From the NCBI RefSeq assembly GCF_033095945.1, contig NZ_AP026800.1:1364001-1428000 (forward strand): DNA of 64,000 nt, read 5' to 3'. The translations under genes and the position numbers were made by a program. This DNA is from Bombiscardovia apis. GTDB taxonomy: Bacteria > Actinomycetota > Actinomycetes > Actinomycetales > Bifidobacteriaceae. The first letter of the stretch is position 1, and each line of letters starts with the position of its first letter. The notes under the pieces are model-generated. The model did no database searches. It was given only the letters and a program-made list of their open reading frames with translations, and was not told where the DNA came from. Positions 1-9,647 of the stretch are shown here, piece by piece.

Positions 1-1
1 T

Positions 2-613
2 ATCATCGCATCCGTCGTGCCCAAGGTTATGCATTCCTTCCGCGCCGCTATCGTGCGCTATTTCGACCGCGAGCCAATGGTGGTGGGGCCCGGCATTAAA
101 ACGGGGTTGAACATTCGCTTAGACGATCCCAAATCGCTCGGGGCTGACTGCCTAGCTGACTGTGTGGGCGCTTTCGCCACTTACGGCGGCCCCGCACTCG
201 TTGCCGACTTTGGCACAGCCACGACCTTCAACTACGTGGACGCGCAGGGCTCCATCCGCTCCGGGCTCATTACCGTGGGTATCAATTCGGGAGCTAAGGC
301 CCTGTGGTCGCAAACTGCCCAGCTGCCCGAGGTGGAAATTACCAAACCCGGCACCATTATGACAACCAGCACGAAAGATGCCATGCAGGCCGGACTCTAC
401 TACAACTTCCTCGGCGGATTAGAACGCATTATCTTACAATTCCGCCAAGAGATAGATGAAGACTTCCGCGTGATTGCTACGGGCGGTTTAGGGCGCATTT
501 TCGCTTCAGAAACGCAACTCATCGACTGCTACGACCCCGACCTCATATTTAAGGGCATGGCGTATATGTATGAGCGCACCTTGCAGCAGGCCCTGAAAAG
601 CAGGCGCAACTAG
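2..613 (+). CDS. coaX: type III pantothenate kinase, 3' part
   Basis: This enzyme phosphorylates pantothenate in the first step of coenzyme A synthesis. The reading frame is open from the first bases of the window, so the N-terminus (the ATP-binding start) is missing. Visible family landmarks are IIASVVP near the left edge, GPGIKTGL, the ADCLADCVGA stretch, the catalytic-site DFGTATTF, and ATGGLG near the C-terminus. The first internal start codon (GTG at 17) falls inside the conserved IIASVVP block and is not the true start. The stop at 613 faces the convergent pseudouridine synthase. Identity is confident from the ordered motifs; only the missing 5' end is uncertain. Confidence 0.9.
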   Translation: MIASVVPKVMHSFRAAIVRYFDREPMVVGPGIKTGLNIRLDDPKSLGADCLADCVGAFATYGGPALVADFGTATTFNYVDAQGSIRSGLITVGINSGAKALWSQTAQLPEVEITKPGTIMTTSTKDAMQAGLYYNFLGGLERIILQFRQEIDEDFRVIATGGLGRIFASETQLIDCYDPDLIFKGMAYMYERTLQQALKSRRN

Positions 614-643
614 GCCTACACCCAGAACAGTTGCTCAACTAAG

Positions 644-1408
644 TCAGGAGCTTAAAGGTATGCGTGAAGCAAATCGCATGGGCTGGCCGCTGTAAGGGTC
701 TACGAAGCTGAGCTCTCGGGCAACCAACTGGAGGGGTTGACTGAAATCATCGTATGGCCGGTTGATGACTTCCGGGTAGAGGTCGTCTCCCAAGATGGGC
801 AACCCTAGCGAATTCATGTGTACCCGAAGCTGATGGGTTTTGCCGGTGTGCGGATGGAGGCGGTAGGTGCGATGGCTGCTCCCCCGGCCGCCATTCTTGG
901 CGAGGAGCAGTAAAGGACTAGTATCGTCTATCTCGATTGTTGTTAAGGTATTGGGATTGCCAATCACTTCGCGCGCCTGCATGCGGCCGGGTTGCTTGTC
1001 GATGCGCGAGCGGCGCTGCAGGGGGAACACAGCGGGCGGGTTCAGCGCGGTCAGAGTGCCGGTTGAGGGGCGCACGATAGGTCGAGCGGGTGCCAGACAT
1101 TCGTAGACTTTTTCAACAGTTCGACTCTGGAAGAGCATTTGATAAGCCCCGCGAGCTTTGGGCTCCCGCACAAACACCAAGACCCCAGCAGTGGCCCTGT
1201 CCAAGCGGTGGGCAGGAATGATGTCGGGCTCACCAAAGCGCTGACGTAAGCGCATAAGAGCAGAGCTCAAGTACCACATCCCCCGCGGCGTGGTGGGCAA
1301 AAAGTGAGGCTTATCGATAACGATGATGCGTTCGTCTTCGTATAAGACGCTCAGCTCAAAGGGAATATCGGGCTCACTCGTGACCCACCGGTGCCGCTTA
1401 GAGGCCAT
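644..1408 (-). CDS. RluA-family RNA pseudouridine synthase
   Basis: It isomerises uridine to pseudouridine in rRNA or tRNA. The protein has 254 residues. The catalytic motif HRLDRATAG is clear, with the essential Asp at about residue 70, and the downstream HPHTGKTHQLRVHM and GLPILGDDLYP stretches are typical of RluA-type enzymes. There is no S4 domain at the N-terminus, so it is the short form. The start lies 7 bp after the glmS stop on the same strand, so the two are probably cotranscribed. The exact substrate (tRNA U32 or an rRNA site) cannot be read from the sequence. Confidence 0.88.
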   Translation of the reverse strand: MASKRHRWVTSEPDIPFELSVLYEDERIIVIDKPHFLPTTPRGMWYLSSALMRLRQRFGEPDIIPAHRLDRATAGVLVFVREPKARGAYQMLFQSRTVEKVYECLAPARPIVRPSTGTLTALNPPAVFPLQRRSRIDKQPGRMQAREVIGNPNTLTTIEIDDTSPLLLLAKNGGRGSSHRTYRLHPHTGKTHQLRVHMNSLGLPILGDDLYPEVINRPYDDFSQPLQLVARELSFVDPYSGQPMRFASRIPLSS

Positions 1409-1415
1409 TGCAGAC

Positions 1416-3308
1416 CTATTCGACCGTTACTGACTTGGCCAGATTCCTAGGCTTATCTACGTCTAGACCCTTATCCTTAGCCATATCGAGCGCAAAGAGC
1501 TGGAGGGGCACAACATCGACCAAGGGGCTCATGAGCGTGGGGCAAGCAGGCCGCCAGAAAACCACGTCTGCATAGCGCTCAGCATCAGGATCACCCTCTT
1601 CTGCCACGGCAATCACAAAAGCACCGCGCGCCTTGACCTCTTCGATAGCTGAGATGACCTTGTTGTGGAGTAAGTCACGCCCGCGTGAAGACGGCACGAT
1701 TACCACAATCGGTTCACCGGGCTCCACCAGAGCGATAGGCCCATGCTTGAGCTCGCCCGCAGCAAAGCCTTCAGTGAAGGTGTAGGCAATCTCTTTGAGC
1801 TTCAAAGCGCCTTCCATAGCTACCGGATAGCCCACATGGCGACCTAAGAAGAGGAAGGACTTAGCGTTAACCAAACTCTTAGCGGCGCGCGCGACAGTCT
1901 CAGTTTGCGTGTCGAGCACCTGCTGAATCTTCTGGGGCATGGCCTTCAATGAGTCCACATGCTGGTGAATCTCATCACGGAACATGGTGCCTTTGACCTG
2001 AGCCAAGTAGAGGCCAAGCAGATAAGATGCCACAATCTGAGCCACGAAGGCCTTGGTAGAAGCCACGGCAATCTCGGGGCCTGCGTGAGTATAGAGCACC
2101 GCATCAGACTCGCGCGGGATAGTCGAGCCCTGCGTATTGCAGATAGCCAATACCTGAGAGCCTTGCTCGCGAGCGTGGCGGAGGGCCATCAGCGTATCCA
2201 TGGTTTCGCCCGACTGCGAGATAGCAACGATAAGCGTGCGCGGGGTCAAAATCGGGTCGCGGTAGCGGAACTCGTGGGCTAGCTCCACCTCGACCGGAAT
2301 GCGCACCCAGTGCTCAATCGCATATTTCGCCACCAAACCAGCGTAGGAAGCGGTACCGCAAGCCACAATAATGATCTTGTCAATCTGACGGAAGGTCTCG
2401 GGAGCGATGCGCACTTCGTCGAGGTTCAAATCGCCGTTGGCATCAAAACGTCCGAGCAGAGTGTCGGCTACAGCCGTGGGCTCTTCGTGAATTTCCTTGT
2501 CCATGTATGAATCCCAGCCGCCTTTTTGTGCAGCCGAAGCATCCCAAGTGACCGTAAATCGCTTAGAATCAGTGACCTGATTGCCGTCAAAGTCAGTAAC
2601 TTCGACCTGGCTACCACTAATGCATACAGCTTCGTCTTGGCCCAGTTCCATAGCTTCCTTGGTGTAAGCCACGAAGGCAGCCACATCGGAGCCGAGGAAG
2701 TTTTCACCCTCGCCCAAGCCAACGACGAGCGGCGAATCGTGGCGAGCACCAACGACGATACCAGGCTGGCGCACGTCCACTGCCAGAATGGTGAAAGCAC
2801 CGGTCAGCATGCGAGCAGTGCGCCGTACTGCCTTAAAAAGATCGGGCGAACCGGTAGATTCAACAATTTCGTTGGCAATCTTGCCTAAGAGCTTGGCCAC
2901 CACTTCGGTGTCAGTGCTCGAAGCGAAGGTATATCCCTCTGCTTGCAGGTCGAACTTCAGCTGGGCAGCATTCTCAATAATGCCGTTGTGAATCAGACCA
3001 ATATTGCCATCTTGGCTAATATGGGGGTGAGCGTTCACATCGTTGGGCTCGCCGTTAGTAGCCCAACGGGTGTGACCTATGCCCGCCGTAGCGTCAGGCA
3101 TAGGCTGAGCTTCTATATCTTGCACGAGATTGCTCAACCGGCCAGATTTTTTCCGCCAGGCCACGCTCTTCATTCCGGGTGCTACTAAAGCAACGCCCGC
3201 CGAGTCATAGCCACGGTATTCTAGGCGGCCTAAGCCCTGTAAGCACACCTCAAGGGGCTTACCGCAAACGGTCTGAGTACTTGATGCATATCCTACGATT
3301 CCACACAT
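1416..3308 (-). CDS. glmS: glutamine-fructose-6-phosphate aminotransferase (isomerizing)
   Basis: It makes glucosamine-6-phosphate from fructose-6-phosphate and glutamine, feeding peptidoglycan and other amino-sugar polymers. The 630 residues begin MCGIVGY, so Cys2 is the glutaminase nucleophile after Met removal. An N-terminal Ntn amidotransferase domain (about 1-235, with HTRWATNGEP) is followed by two SIS sugar-isomerase domains (GTASYAGLVAKYAIEHW, ISQSGETMDTL, then GRHVGYPVAMEGALKLKEI). The C-terminus PRNLAKSVTVE is the standard GlmS end. No glmS ribozyme-like structure was recognised in the short upstream gap. Confidence 0.96.
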   Translation of the reverse strand: MCGIVGYASSTQTVCGKPLEVCLQGLGRLEYRGYDSAGVALVAPGMKSVAWRKKSGRLSNLVQDIEAQPMPDATAGIGHTRWATNGEPNDVNAHPHISQDGNIGLIHNGIIENAAQLKFDLQAEGYTFASSTDTEVVAKLLGKIANEIVESTGSPDLFKAVRRTARMLTGAFTILAVDVRQPGIVVGARHDSPLVVGLGEGENFLGSDVAAFVAYTKEAMELGQDEAVCISGSQVEVTDFDGNQVTDSKRFTVTWDASAAQKGGWDSYMDKEIHEEPTAVADTLLGRFDANGDLNLDEVRIAPETFRQIDKIIIVACGTASYAGLVAKYAIEHWVRIPVEVELAHEFRYRDPILTPRTLIVAISQSGETMDTLMALRHAREQGSQVLAICNTQGSTIPRESDAVLYTHAGPEIAVASTKAFVAQIVASYLLGLYLAQVKGTMFRDEIHQHVDSLKAMPQKIQQVLDTQTETVARAAKSLVNAKSFLFLGRHVGYPVAMEGALKLKEIAYTFTEGFAAGELKHGPIALVEPGEPIVVIVPSSRGRDLLHNKVISAIEEVKARGAFVIAVAEEGDPDAERYADVVFWRPACPTLMSPLVDVVPLQLFALDMAKDKGLDVDKPRNLAKSVTVE

Positions 3309-3373
3309 GACTCACTAGTCTATGCTGCGGCCTACCGTACTTACGCTAACAGCGGGTCTTCTTGCCGGAATGT

Positions 3374-4201
3374 CTACAAGACGGTCTGCAAGAAGGCCTG
3401 GAAGCGCGGGCTTTGCGGATGGTCAATAATGGCAGGGCCGCCCTGTTCCACTACCACGCCTTCGTCCATAAAGACAATCTGTTGGGCCACTTCGCGCGCA
3501 AACCCCATCTCGTGAGTCACGACCACCATCGTCATCCCCTGGGCCGCCACCTGCTTCATCACACCCAGCACCTCGCCCACCAACTCAGGGTCGAGCGCGG
3601 AAGTGGGCTCGTCAAAGAGCATGATTTGCGGGTGCATGGCTAAGGCTCGGGCTATGGCCACTCGCTGCTGCTGGCCGCCCGAAAGCTGAGCCGGGTAGTA
3701 ATCGAGCCGGTCTCCCAACCCCACACGCTCCAGCTGCTGGATAGCCTCTGCCCTGGCCTGGGCCTTTGAAACCCCGGCTACATGCACCGGCGCTTCCATA
3801 ACGTTGCCTAGGGCGGTCATGTGTGGGAAGAGGTTAAACCGTTGAAAAACCATTCCTATCTTAGAGCGCTGGCGGGCAATTTCCTTGTCATCCAAGCGCT
3901 GCAAGCCCTGAGCGCCGTTGATGCGCTTGTAACCAGTCAATTCGCCACCCACGATAATGTCGCCGGCAGTGCGCTCCTCCAGCTGGTTCATGAGTCGCAG
4001 CAGAGTGGACTTTCCTGAGCCCGAGGGGCCAAGAATCGCTGTAACTGTGCCAGGCATCACATCCAAGTCGATACCGCGCAAGACGTGGAGACCACCAAAA
4101 GCCTTGTGCACCCCGCGAACAACGATGGCTGGCTGCTCGCTGCCCTGTTCCGTTTGCTGCTGCTTCATCATACTGCCCTCCTGCATCTGCTCTAGCGTCA
4201 T
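3374..4201 (-). CDS. polar amino-acid ABC transporter ATP-binding protein
   Basis: This is the ATPase of a GlnQ/HisP-type importer at the cytoplasmic face. Walker A is GPSGSGKST, the Q-loop region is [10 protein letters not shown], the signature is LSGGQQQR, Walker B is LFDEPT and the switch His is in THEMG. It is about 20 residues longer at the N-terminus than usual. Its ATG overlaps the permease stop as ATGA, which supports the start at 4201 by translational coupling, although Met11 or Met12 are alternatives. It forms one operon with the permease and binding protein upstream on the minus strand. Confidence 0.92.
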   Translation of the reverse strand: MTLEQMQEGSMMKQQQTEQGSEQPAIVVRGVHKAFGGLHVLRGIDLDVMPGTVTAILGPSGSGKSTLLRLMNQLEERTAGDIIVGGELTGYKRINGAQGLQRLDDKEIARQRSKIGMVFQRFNLFPHMTALGNVMEAPVHVAGVSKAQARAEAIQQLERVGLGDRLDYYPAQLSGGQQQRVAIARALAMHPQIMLFDEPTSALDPELVGEVLGVMKQVAAQGMTMVVVTHEMGFAREVAQQIVFMDEGVVVEQGGPAIIDHPQSPRFQAFLQTVL

Positions 4202-5178
4202 GCGTTCAACCCTGCCATCATCACTTGATTGACTTTGTCCACTTTTTGCTTGGTCTCAGGATCAGCAGACGTGTGGCCCTTATCTCCAGAAGGCCTCTTC
4301 CCCACAAGCGGTCGTGAGTCAAAGCCCTTACCGTAGTGCTTCTCCAATCGAGCTTGGATGACCATAAGCACGGAAGTAATCAGCAAGTACCAAATGCAGG
4401 CCACTATAAGCAGCGGTATGGTCTTGTAAATGCGGTTGGCGATAGCGTTGGTAGCAAATTGCAGCTCAAGAGTGAAGGGCACGGCCAGGGCCAGCGAAGT
4501 AGTCTTGAGCATACCGATGGTTTCATTGCCGGTAGGCGGCACGATAATACGCATAGCTTGTGGCAAAATTACCCGTCGCATAATCATGGACCGGGGCATA
4601 CCAAGGGCTTGCGCCGCCTCACTTTGACCCGGGTCAACTGCTTCAATACCAGCGCGCACAATCTCAGACAAGTAGGCAGCTTCGTTGAGTCCCAGCCCTA
4701 AGACCGTAGCAAGCGTAGCATTGAGCACATCTTGCGTATTGATCGAGAAGAATTCAGGACCAAAGGGGATGCCTAGTGCCAACTTGGGCACCAGCACTGC
4801 GAAAAGCCCCCAAAAGACCAGCTGCGTATAGACAGGCGTGCCGCGGAAAAACCAGATAAAGAACCAAGAAACCCAGCGCAATACAGGATTGGCAGACTTG
4901 CGCATGACCGCTAAAACGATCGCCAGCGCCGTAGCCAAGACCATCGCGTACACCGTGAGCAGCAAGGTCCATTTGATGCCTTCGAGCACATGCTCATTAA
5001 AGAGATACTTCCAAACGGTAGGCCAGTCAAAGTTCGGGTTCGTTACCATGCCGTGCGCCAACATAGCAACAAAAATAGCCACTATAACAGCAGCTACAAT
5101 GGGCCCGGGCTTCCTTACCGGCCGAGCATGAATCCTGCCCGGTATATCGAGTCCGTCGTCTTTTTTGCGCCCAAACAT
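4198..5178 (-). CDS. polar amino-acid ABC transporter permease
   Basis: This is an inner-membrane permease of the HisM/GlnP family (HEQRo type). Starting at MFGRKKDDG (ATG at 5178, preceded by a GGGAG-type ribosome-binding site) gives 326 residues; an upstream in-frame start at 5235 looks spurious. A hydrophilic N-terminal tail is followed by about five membrane segments. The EAA loop reads [23 protein letters not shown], and [13 protein letters not shown] is typical of the family. The C-terminal tail is long and charged. It lies between the ATPase (4-bp overlap) and the binding lipoprotein. Confidence 0.92.
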   Translation of the reverse strand: MFGRKKDDGLDIPGRIHARPVRKPGPIVAAVIVAIFVAMLAHGMVTNPNFDWPTVWKYLFNEHVLEGIKWTLLLTVYAMVLATALAIVLAVMRKSANPVLRWVSWFFIWFFRGTPVYTQLVFWGLFAVLVPKLALGIPFGPEFFSINTQDVLNATLATVLGLGLNEAAYLSEIVRAGIEAVDPGQSEAAQALGMPRSMIMRRVILPQAMRIIVPPTGNETIGMLKTTSLALAVPFTLELQFATNAIANRIYKTIPLLIVACIWYLLITSVLMVIQARLEKHYGKGFDSRPLVGKRPSGDKGHTSADPETKQKVDKVNQVMMAGLNA

Positions 5179-5291
5179 GTCGCTCCCTGCTTCCCTACGC
5201 ACACTTACGATTGCCAACCATACTGCTAGCTCCACACAGCAGCGAGCGGACCTCGTATTGAGACCCGCTCACCTGCCGCTGAGAGCTTCGT

Positions 5292-6230
5292 TTAATCTGC
5301 CACTTCCGGGTTGATTTCAGCCTTATCAATGGCGCCCGACTGCACGCCCCAGTGCTCCATAATCTTGCTGTAAGTGCCGTCGTCAATCAACTTCTGCATG
5401 GCCTTCTGCATAGTCTCAACCATCTGCTTGTCGCCCTTCTTAATGGCGATGCCTTGCAACACCACGTCAGAATCCTTGCCCAGCTGCTCAAGCTTGCCGT
5501 CGGTCTGCTTAATGGCATAGCCCGTCACCTGCGAATCAGCATAGAACACGTCAATCTTGCCTGTCATTACGGCGGTCGCAGCGTCAGTTTGCAGCTTGTA
5601 AGACTGCACTTCGATGTCTTTCTTGCCCTGCGCCTTGCAATCCTTGGCAAGCTTGTCTGCTGCCTGCTCCTCCATTGTGCCCGTCTGCACACCAATCTTG
5701 GATCCACACAAATCACTGTCGTTCAGATTCTTAGGATTGCCTTTTTGCACAGCGAAGGCAGTCCCAGCCTTGAAAGCGGATACGAAGTCGACAGCCTGTT
5801 CGCGCTCCTTGGTAATGGTAAACGACGAAATACCAGCGTCGTATTTGCTGCCAATAGCCGGAATAATAGCATCAAAAGAAGCTGAAGCCATCTTAGGCTT
5901 GAGACCAATGACTTGAGCCAAAGCGTTGGAAAGATCCACATCGTAGCCAATCGGAGTCTTGCCGTCTTTACCCACAAACTCACCGGGCGCATAGGTGGTT
6001 TCCATACCCACAGTGAACATGCCATCGTCAGAGACCGACTTGGGCACGAGTGCTGCAATAGCATCGTCTTTTTTGATACCAGAAACATCGAAGGGGGCCG
6101 GATGCGAGCTTGCAGCGCTGTCCTTGCCCGATTCCTGAGATGCTGGCTCGTCTGTAGTGCCACAAGCCCCCAAACCCGCGAGCAAGACAACGCTGATTAC
6201 CGCTGCACCTAACGCTTTATACGACTTCAT
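5292..6230 (-). CDS. amino-acid ABC transporter substrate-binding lipoprotein
   Basis: This is an extracytoplasmic SBP_bac_3 receptor that delivers a polar amino acid to the adjacent permease. The 312-residue precursor has a signal peptide ending in the lipobox LAGLGAC, so it is a lipid-anchored protein. TVGMETTYAPGEF, GYDVDLSNALAQVIG and the QTGTMEEQ region are the usual binding-lobe blocks. It is the first gene of the three-gene operon, so its promoter should lie in 6240-6400. Which amino acid is bound is not evident; Glu/Gln or a basic amino acid are both possible. Confidence 0.9.
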   Translation of the reverse strand: MKSYKALGAAVISVVLLAGLGACGTTDEPASQESGKDSAASSHPAPFDVSGIKKDDAIAALVPKSVSDDGMFTVGMETTYAPGEFVGKDGKTPIGYDVDLSNALAQVIGLKPKMASASFDAIIPAIGSKYDAGISSFTITKEREQAVDFVSAFKAGTAFAVQKGNPKNLNDSDLCGSKIGVQTGTMEEQAADKLAKDCKAQGKKDIEVQSYKLQTDAATAVMTGKIDVFYADSQVTGYAIKQTDGKLEQLGKDSDVVLQGIAIKKGDKQMVETMQKAMQKLIDDGTYSKIMEHWGVQSGAIDKAEINPEVAD

Positions 6231-6330
6231 GACCCTGTCCTCTCTCCTATTTACAACAAGCCCGGCACCGTCAATTCCGTCGATATTTTGCCGACCAGCT
6301 CCCGTTGCCTGAAGACTATTATGCGCTGCT

Positions 6331-6361
6331 TTGCATGGTTATGCAAATGTATGAATATTCA
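6331..6361 (-). promoter_or_regulatory. paired inverted repeats upstream of the amino-acid transporter
   Basis: Two dyads sit side by side about 100-130 bp before the binding-protein start: TTGCAT-ggtt-ATGCAA (6331-6346) and the perfect 10-mer TGAATATTCA (6352-6361). The second resembles an arginine-repressor half-box in general shape. The site is in the right place for an operator of the amino-acid transporter, but the regulator is an inference. Confidence 0.4.
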
Positions 6362-6487
6362 CTACTTTTATGCAGTTCAGCTTCGAAGAGTTTGCTTGGA
6401 AAAACAGCGAAACTGCCCTTCACCTGCGCTTGTGAGCGGTGCTAAAGCTCGGCGTGTCGCACTGAAGGCACTAAACACAAAAAGCTG

Positions 6488-6497
6488 CCCCCCCCCC
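6488..6497. repeat. C10 homopolymer in the transporter upstream region
   Basis: Ten consecutive C lie in the 320-bp non-coding stretch 6231-6550, between the smpB terminator and the amino-acid transporter operon. It is not inside a recognisable gene. A tract of this length is prone to slippage. It lies about 260 bp from the transporter start, so an effect on expression is possible but not shown. Confidence 0.75.
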
Positions 6498-6503
6498 AAG
6501 ACA

Positions 6504-6540
6504 GCAAAAAGCCCCTACCTGTTCCCAGATAGGGGCTTGA
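6504..6540 (-). terminator. intrinsic terminator after smpB
   Basis: A 9-bp stem (AAGCCCCTA at 6509-6517 with TAGGGGCTT at 6530-6538) closes a 12-nt loop. On the minus strand it is followed by TTTTT, directly after the smpB stop at 6551. Confidence 0.88.
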
Positions 6541-6550
6541 GCACAATCAC

Positions 6551-7027
6551 TTAGCCATGCAGATTCTTATAGCGCATAGCCCTGAGAGCCTCGCGCTTGT
6601 CTTGCTCTTCTCGAAGGGTCTGGCGCTTGTCATATTCCTTCTTACCGCGAGCCAGAGCAATGCTGACCTTGACTCTGCCGTCTTTAAAATACAAGCTCAG
6701 CGGCACGATGGTGTAGCCCTTAGCCTGCGTCTGCCGAGTCAACTTCTCAATCTGCTGGGCATGCAACAAGAGCTTGCGCTTGCGCTTGGGAGCGTGATTA
6801 TTCCAAGTGCCATTTAAATACTCGGGTATGTTGGCCCCTTCTAACCAGACTTCACCAGAGCGGTCAATCGAAATGAAAGCCTCCACCAGCGAGGCTCTGC
6901 CCTCCCTGAGCGACTTTACCTCGGTGCCAGTCAAGGCAATACCTGCCTCATACTGGTCTTCAATCAAATAGTCATGCTTAGCCCGGCGGTTTTGGGCGAT
7001 CAGCTTGGTACCTTGCTCCTTGGCCAT
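6551..7027 (-). CDS. smpB: SsrA-binding protein
   Basis: SmpB binds tmRNA and brings it to stalled ribosomes for trans-translation. The reading frame is open further upstream, but [16 protein letters not shown] at 7027 is the right start: a GGAAGGGGG ribosome-binding site precedes it and the length becomes 158 residues, normal for the family. Conserved blocks are [34 protein letters not shown], and the C-terminal [18 protein letters not shown]. It is the last gene of the prfB-ftsE-ftsX-CHAP-smpB run on the minus strand, an order common in actinobacteria. Confidence 0.96.
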   Translation of the reverse strand: MAKEQGTKLIAQNRRAKHDYLIEDQYEAGIALTGTEVKSLREGRASLVEAFISIDRSGEVWLEGANIPEYLNGTWNNHAPKRKRKLLLHAQQIEKLTRQTQAKGYTIVPLSLYFKDGRVKVSIALARGKKEYDKRQTLREEQDKREALRAMRYKNLHG

Positions 7028-7197
7028 AGCAATCCCCCTTCCTACAGAGCTTCGGCAGCCCTCCCAGCGAGAGCTAGCCACTATGTGACAAACTGGCTAC
7101 GACAATAGCACGAGGGTGCCACTGTAGCACAAGTGACACCCTCACGTGTTGAACATATACCCTAGCAACTGAAAGTGCCGGAGACTCAGCTCATGAA

Positions 7198-8598
7198 TCA
7201 GTAATGCACGTATTCGTAAGCGCTAGCATTGTAAACAATCGCAGAATGCGGGAAGGTGGCAAAACCAGTTCCACCCTCAGAAATGAGCACAGAACCGTCT
7301 GAGTTAACGCGTTCAACCACAGCCACATGCCCATACATGGGGTCGGCGGTCCAGTTGGTTACACGCTGGCCACGAGCAAATACCATAGCCGCGCCTACGT
7401 GCGGCGTATTGTTAACCAGATAGCCATACCTTCGACCACTGTTAGCCCAATCAGCGCCGTTGCCCATATAAGAGCCGACGGGCAGCCCAAGTTCAGAGCG
7501 GCGAATATAAGCCCAGAGTGTGCACTGTCTTGCAGGGTAAGCACTACCACCGACGGTGTTCCCAGTTGCGTGTCCGTAGCAGAAACCCGAACCGGAAGGG
7601 CACGAACCAGGTACAGCATAGTCCATACCTGAAGCTGCACCGCCGCCAGCTACAGGGGCAGGAGCCGGAGCTGGGGCAGCTGCAATAGGCGCAGTAGGAG
7701 TTCCACTGACTTGCTGAGCTCCGCCTGTGGCAGGATTCGCCGTCGCAGCAGCAGCCGACTGTTGTGCCGCCATAGCATCGATCTCAGATTTCATAGCCAC
7801 AATGTCAGCGGCTTCTTGGGCGCTCTGAGACGTTAAGTTACCCTTCTGAGATTCCAAGGCTTCGCGTGCTTTCGAGCCTTGGTCACGCAAGGATTTCAGC
7901 TGTTCTTGCTTATCTTGCGCATCTTGCGCCGCCTTCTGGGCAGCAGCCTCTTCAGTATCGGCCTGCTTTTTCAGGGTTGCAATCTGCTGCTCAATAGCCT
8001 CTAAGCGATCCTTGCGATTCTTAGAAGTGCTGATGGTGCCAGCAGCATCATTTGCAGCATTGGCCTGACTACGCGTAAGAGCAGCGTCCGACTGCATTTT
8101 GTCTACGAACTGCTGGGTAGAAGTAGACTTCGTAACCAATTCCATCACTGTCGAAGCGTCGGAACCATGGAAGCTTTTGCGCGCCATCTGCGCTACCGAA
8201 TCCTTGGCATCATCGTATTCGATGCCCGTCTGCTCAATCTTGTCTTCCAAAGCTTGCTTGTCTTTGCGCGCTGCATCAAGTCGGTCGTTAGTAGCTTTTG
8301 CCTGACTCTTCGCTTGGTCAAGCCGCTGCTGAGACTCGGTCAAAGCCTGCTGAGCCGCGGGAATCTGATTGCTGTTGAGATCGTCTAGAGCTTCGATCTG
8401 CTGAGCAAGTTCCGAATCAACTCCAGCTAATTTACTCTTCAAAGCTGCATGCTCGTTGACTTTTTGCTGGTATTCACCCTGCGTTACAGCATGAGCTGGT
8501 TCAGTGCTGACGACAATACTAGTTACCGTGGCAGTCAGCAGCGCACAGCAGGCTAGTGAGAACCCTAAGCCGGCTCGTAATCGCTTCATCTGCTTCAA
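7198..8598 (-). CDS. secreted coiled-coil CHAP peptidoglycan hydrolase
   Basis: A likely cell-separation hydrolase that cuts peptidoglycan outside the membrane. The 466 residues contain a signal peptide (cleavage expected after AHA, about residue 37), a long Ala/Gln/Lys-rich coiled coil (about 40-275), an Ala/Pro linker (about 285-325), and a C-terminal CHAP domain. The expected catalytic Cys is in RQCTLWAY (residue 359) and the His in YGHVAVVE (residue 424). It lies directly downstream of ftsX. The same architecture and neighbourhood are known for streptococcal PcsB, which FtsEX controls through the coiled coil; a similar role here is inferred. Confidence 0.88.
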   Translation of the reverse strand: MKQMKRLRAGLGFSLACCALLTATVTSIVVSTEPAHAVTQGEYQQKVNEHAALKSKLAGVDSELAQQIEALDDLNSNQIPAAQQALTESQQRLDQAKSQAKATNDRLDAARKDKQALEDKIEQTGIEYDDAKDSVAQMARKSFHGSDASTVMELVTKSTSTQQFVDKMQSDAALTRSQANAANDAAGTISTSKNRKDRLEAIEQQIATLKKQADTEEAAAQKAAQDAQDKQEQLKSLRDQGSKAREALESQKGNLTSQSAQEAADIVAMKSEIDAMAAQQSAAAATANPATGGAQQVSGTPTAPIAAAPAPAPAPVAGGGAASGMDYAVPGSCPSGSGFCYGHATGNTVGGSAYPARQCTLWAYIRRSELGLPVGSYMGNGADWANSGRRYGYLVNNTPHVGAAMVFARGQRVTNWTADPMYGHVAVVERVNSDGSVLISEGGTGFATFPHSAIVYNASAYEYVHY

Positions 8599-8723
8599 GA
8601 TGGTTTACCTTTCCTTAACACCTGTACTGCCATATTCTAGATGGCAAAGCTCATAAATTGCTGAGTGTGTCGCTTTCTTCGCCTGACCAACACCTTTTTA
8701 GCCAAGCCAGAAAAACGCCCAGA

Positions 8724-9647
8724 TTACACCTGCAAGTAGCGGCGCAGAGAAACCGTAGAGGCGAGCGCAGAAAGCAGCATGGCCCCAAGAATCAATGCGG
8801 GGGCTAAGAGCCAAACCGTCGTTTGATTAATATAAGGCATCCACTGCACCGTTTGGGCTAGCCAATCGGTAATAAATACCTTCACGATGGCGCTCAGAGC
8901 CGCTACGGACAGAACCGACCCCAGTAGCGAGGCCACCACGCCTTCCAAGATGAAAGGTAGACGAATAGTCCAGTTTGAAGCGCCCACCAACCTCATAATC
9001 TCAGTCTCGTTTCGTCGTGAGGCAGCACTTAACCGAATAGTGGTACCCGTGAGCAGGATGGCCACCAAAACCATAACAGCAGCCAATACGATGGTAACTA
9101 CTGTTGCCCTGTTCAAAATGTTAAAGACTGGGTCGAATATTTGGCGCTGATCTTGGACTTCTTCCACCCCATCACGGCCAGTCAAAACTTCGTTGACGAC
9201 CTGATACTTGGTAGGATCGCTGAGTTTTAAGCGCAAAGAATCCTGCATATCAGCAGCCGTGAGCGTACGGCCCTGATATGAACCATTGGGATACTGCTTG
9301 AGGAAGGTGTTCTTGTAGAAGTCTTCCCGACTCTCATAGCTAATCTTTGATACAGAATTACCCAATTCGCTGTGAATAATATTTTCCAAATCAGCAATCT
9401 GGGCCTGCGAAGGTGCCTTGCCCGTAGAGCATGAAGCCGCTTGGCTTGCGCCGTCAGGACACATCCACACTACTACCTCGACCTGTGTGTACCAGTCGCC
9501 CTTGGCTTTGGCAATCTGCGCCTGCATGAGCCCGGAAGCACCTATAAAGAGGAAAGAGATGAAAGTAACGAGCATCACCGAGAGAATCATAGAGCCGTTG
9601 TGTTTGAGGCTATCCCAGGTGCCAGAAAGAATAAACCGCAATCTCAT
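8724..9647 (-). CDS. ftsX: cell-division ABC transporter permease-like protein FtsX
   Basis: FtsX is the membrane half of FtsEX, which transmits ATP hydrolysis in the cytoplasm to a periplasmic or wall hydrolase. The 307 residues have an N-terminal membrane segment (about 18-40), an extracellular domain of about 130 residues containing two Cys (WMCPDG and AASCSTG), then three membrane segments in the C-terminal half. ATG overlaps the ftsE stop by 4 bp, so translation is coupled. The next gene is the CHAP hydrolase, its likely effector. Confidence 0.95.
   Translation of the reverse strand: MRLRFILSGTWDSLKHNGSMILSVMLVTFISFLFIGASGLMQAQIAKAKGDWYTQVEVVVWMCPDGASQAASCSTGKAPSQAQIADLENIIHSELGNSVSKISYESREDFYKNTFLKQYPNGSYQGRTLTAADMQDSLRLKLSDPTKYQVVNEVLTGRDGVEEVQDQRQIFDPVFNILNRATVVTIVLAAVMVLVAILLTGTTIRLSAASRRNETEIMRLVGASNWTIRLPFILEGVVASLLGSVLSVAALSAIVKVFITDWLAQTVQWMPYINQTTVWLLAPALILGAMLLSALASTVSLRRYLQV

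Noticed and set aside
1959..2888. Several plus-strand ORFs opposite glmS
   Set aside because: They are mirror frames of a highly conserved gene on the minus strand.
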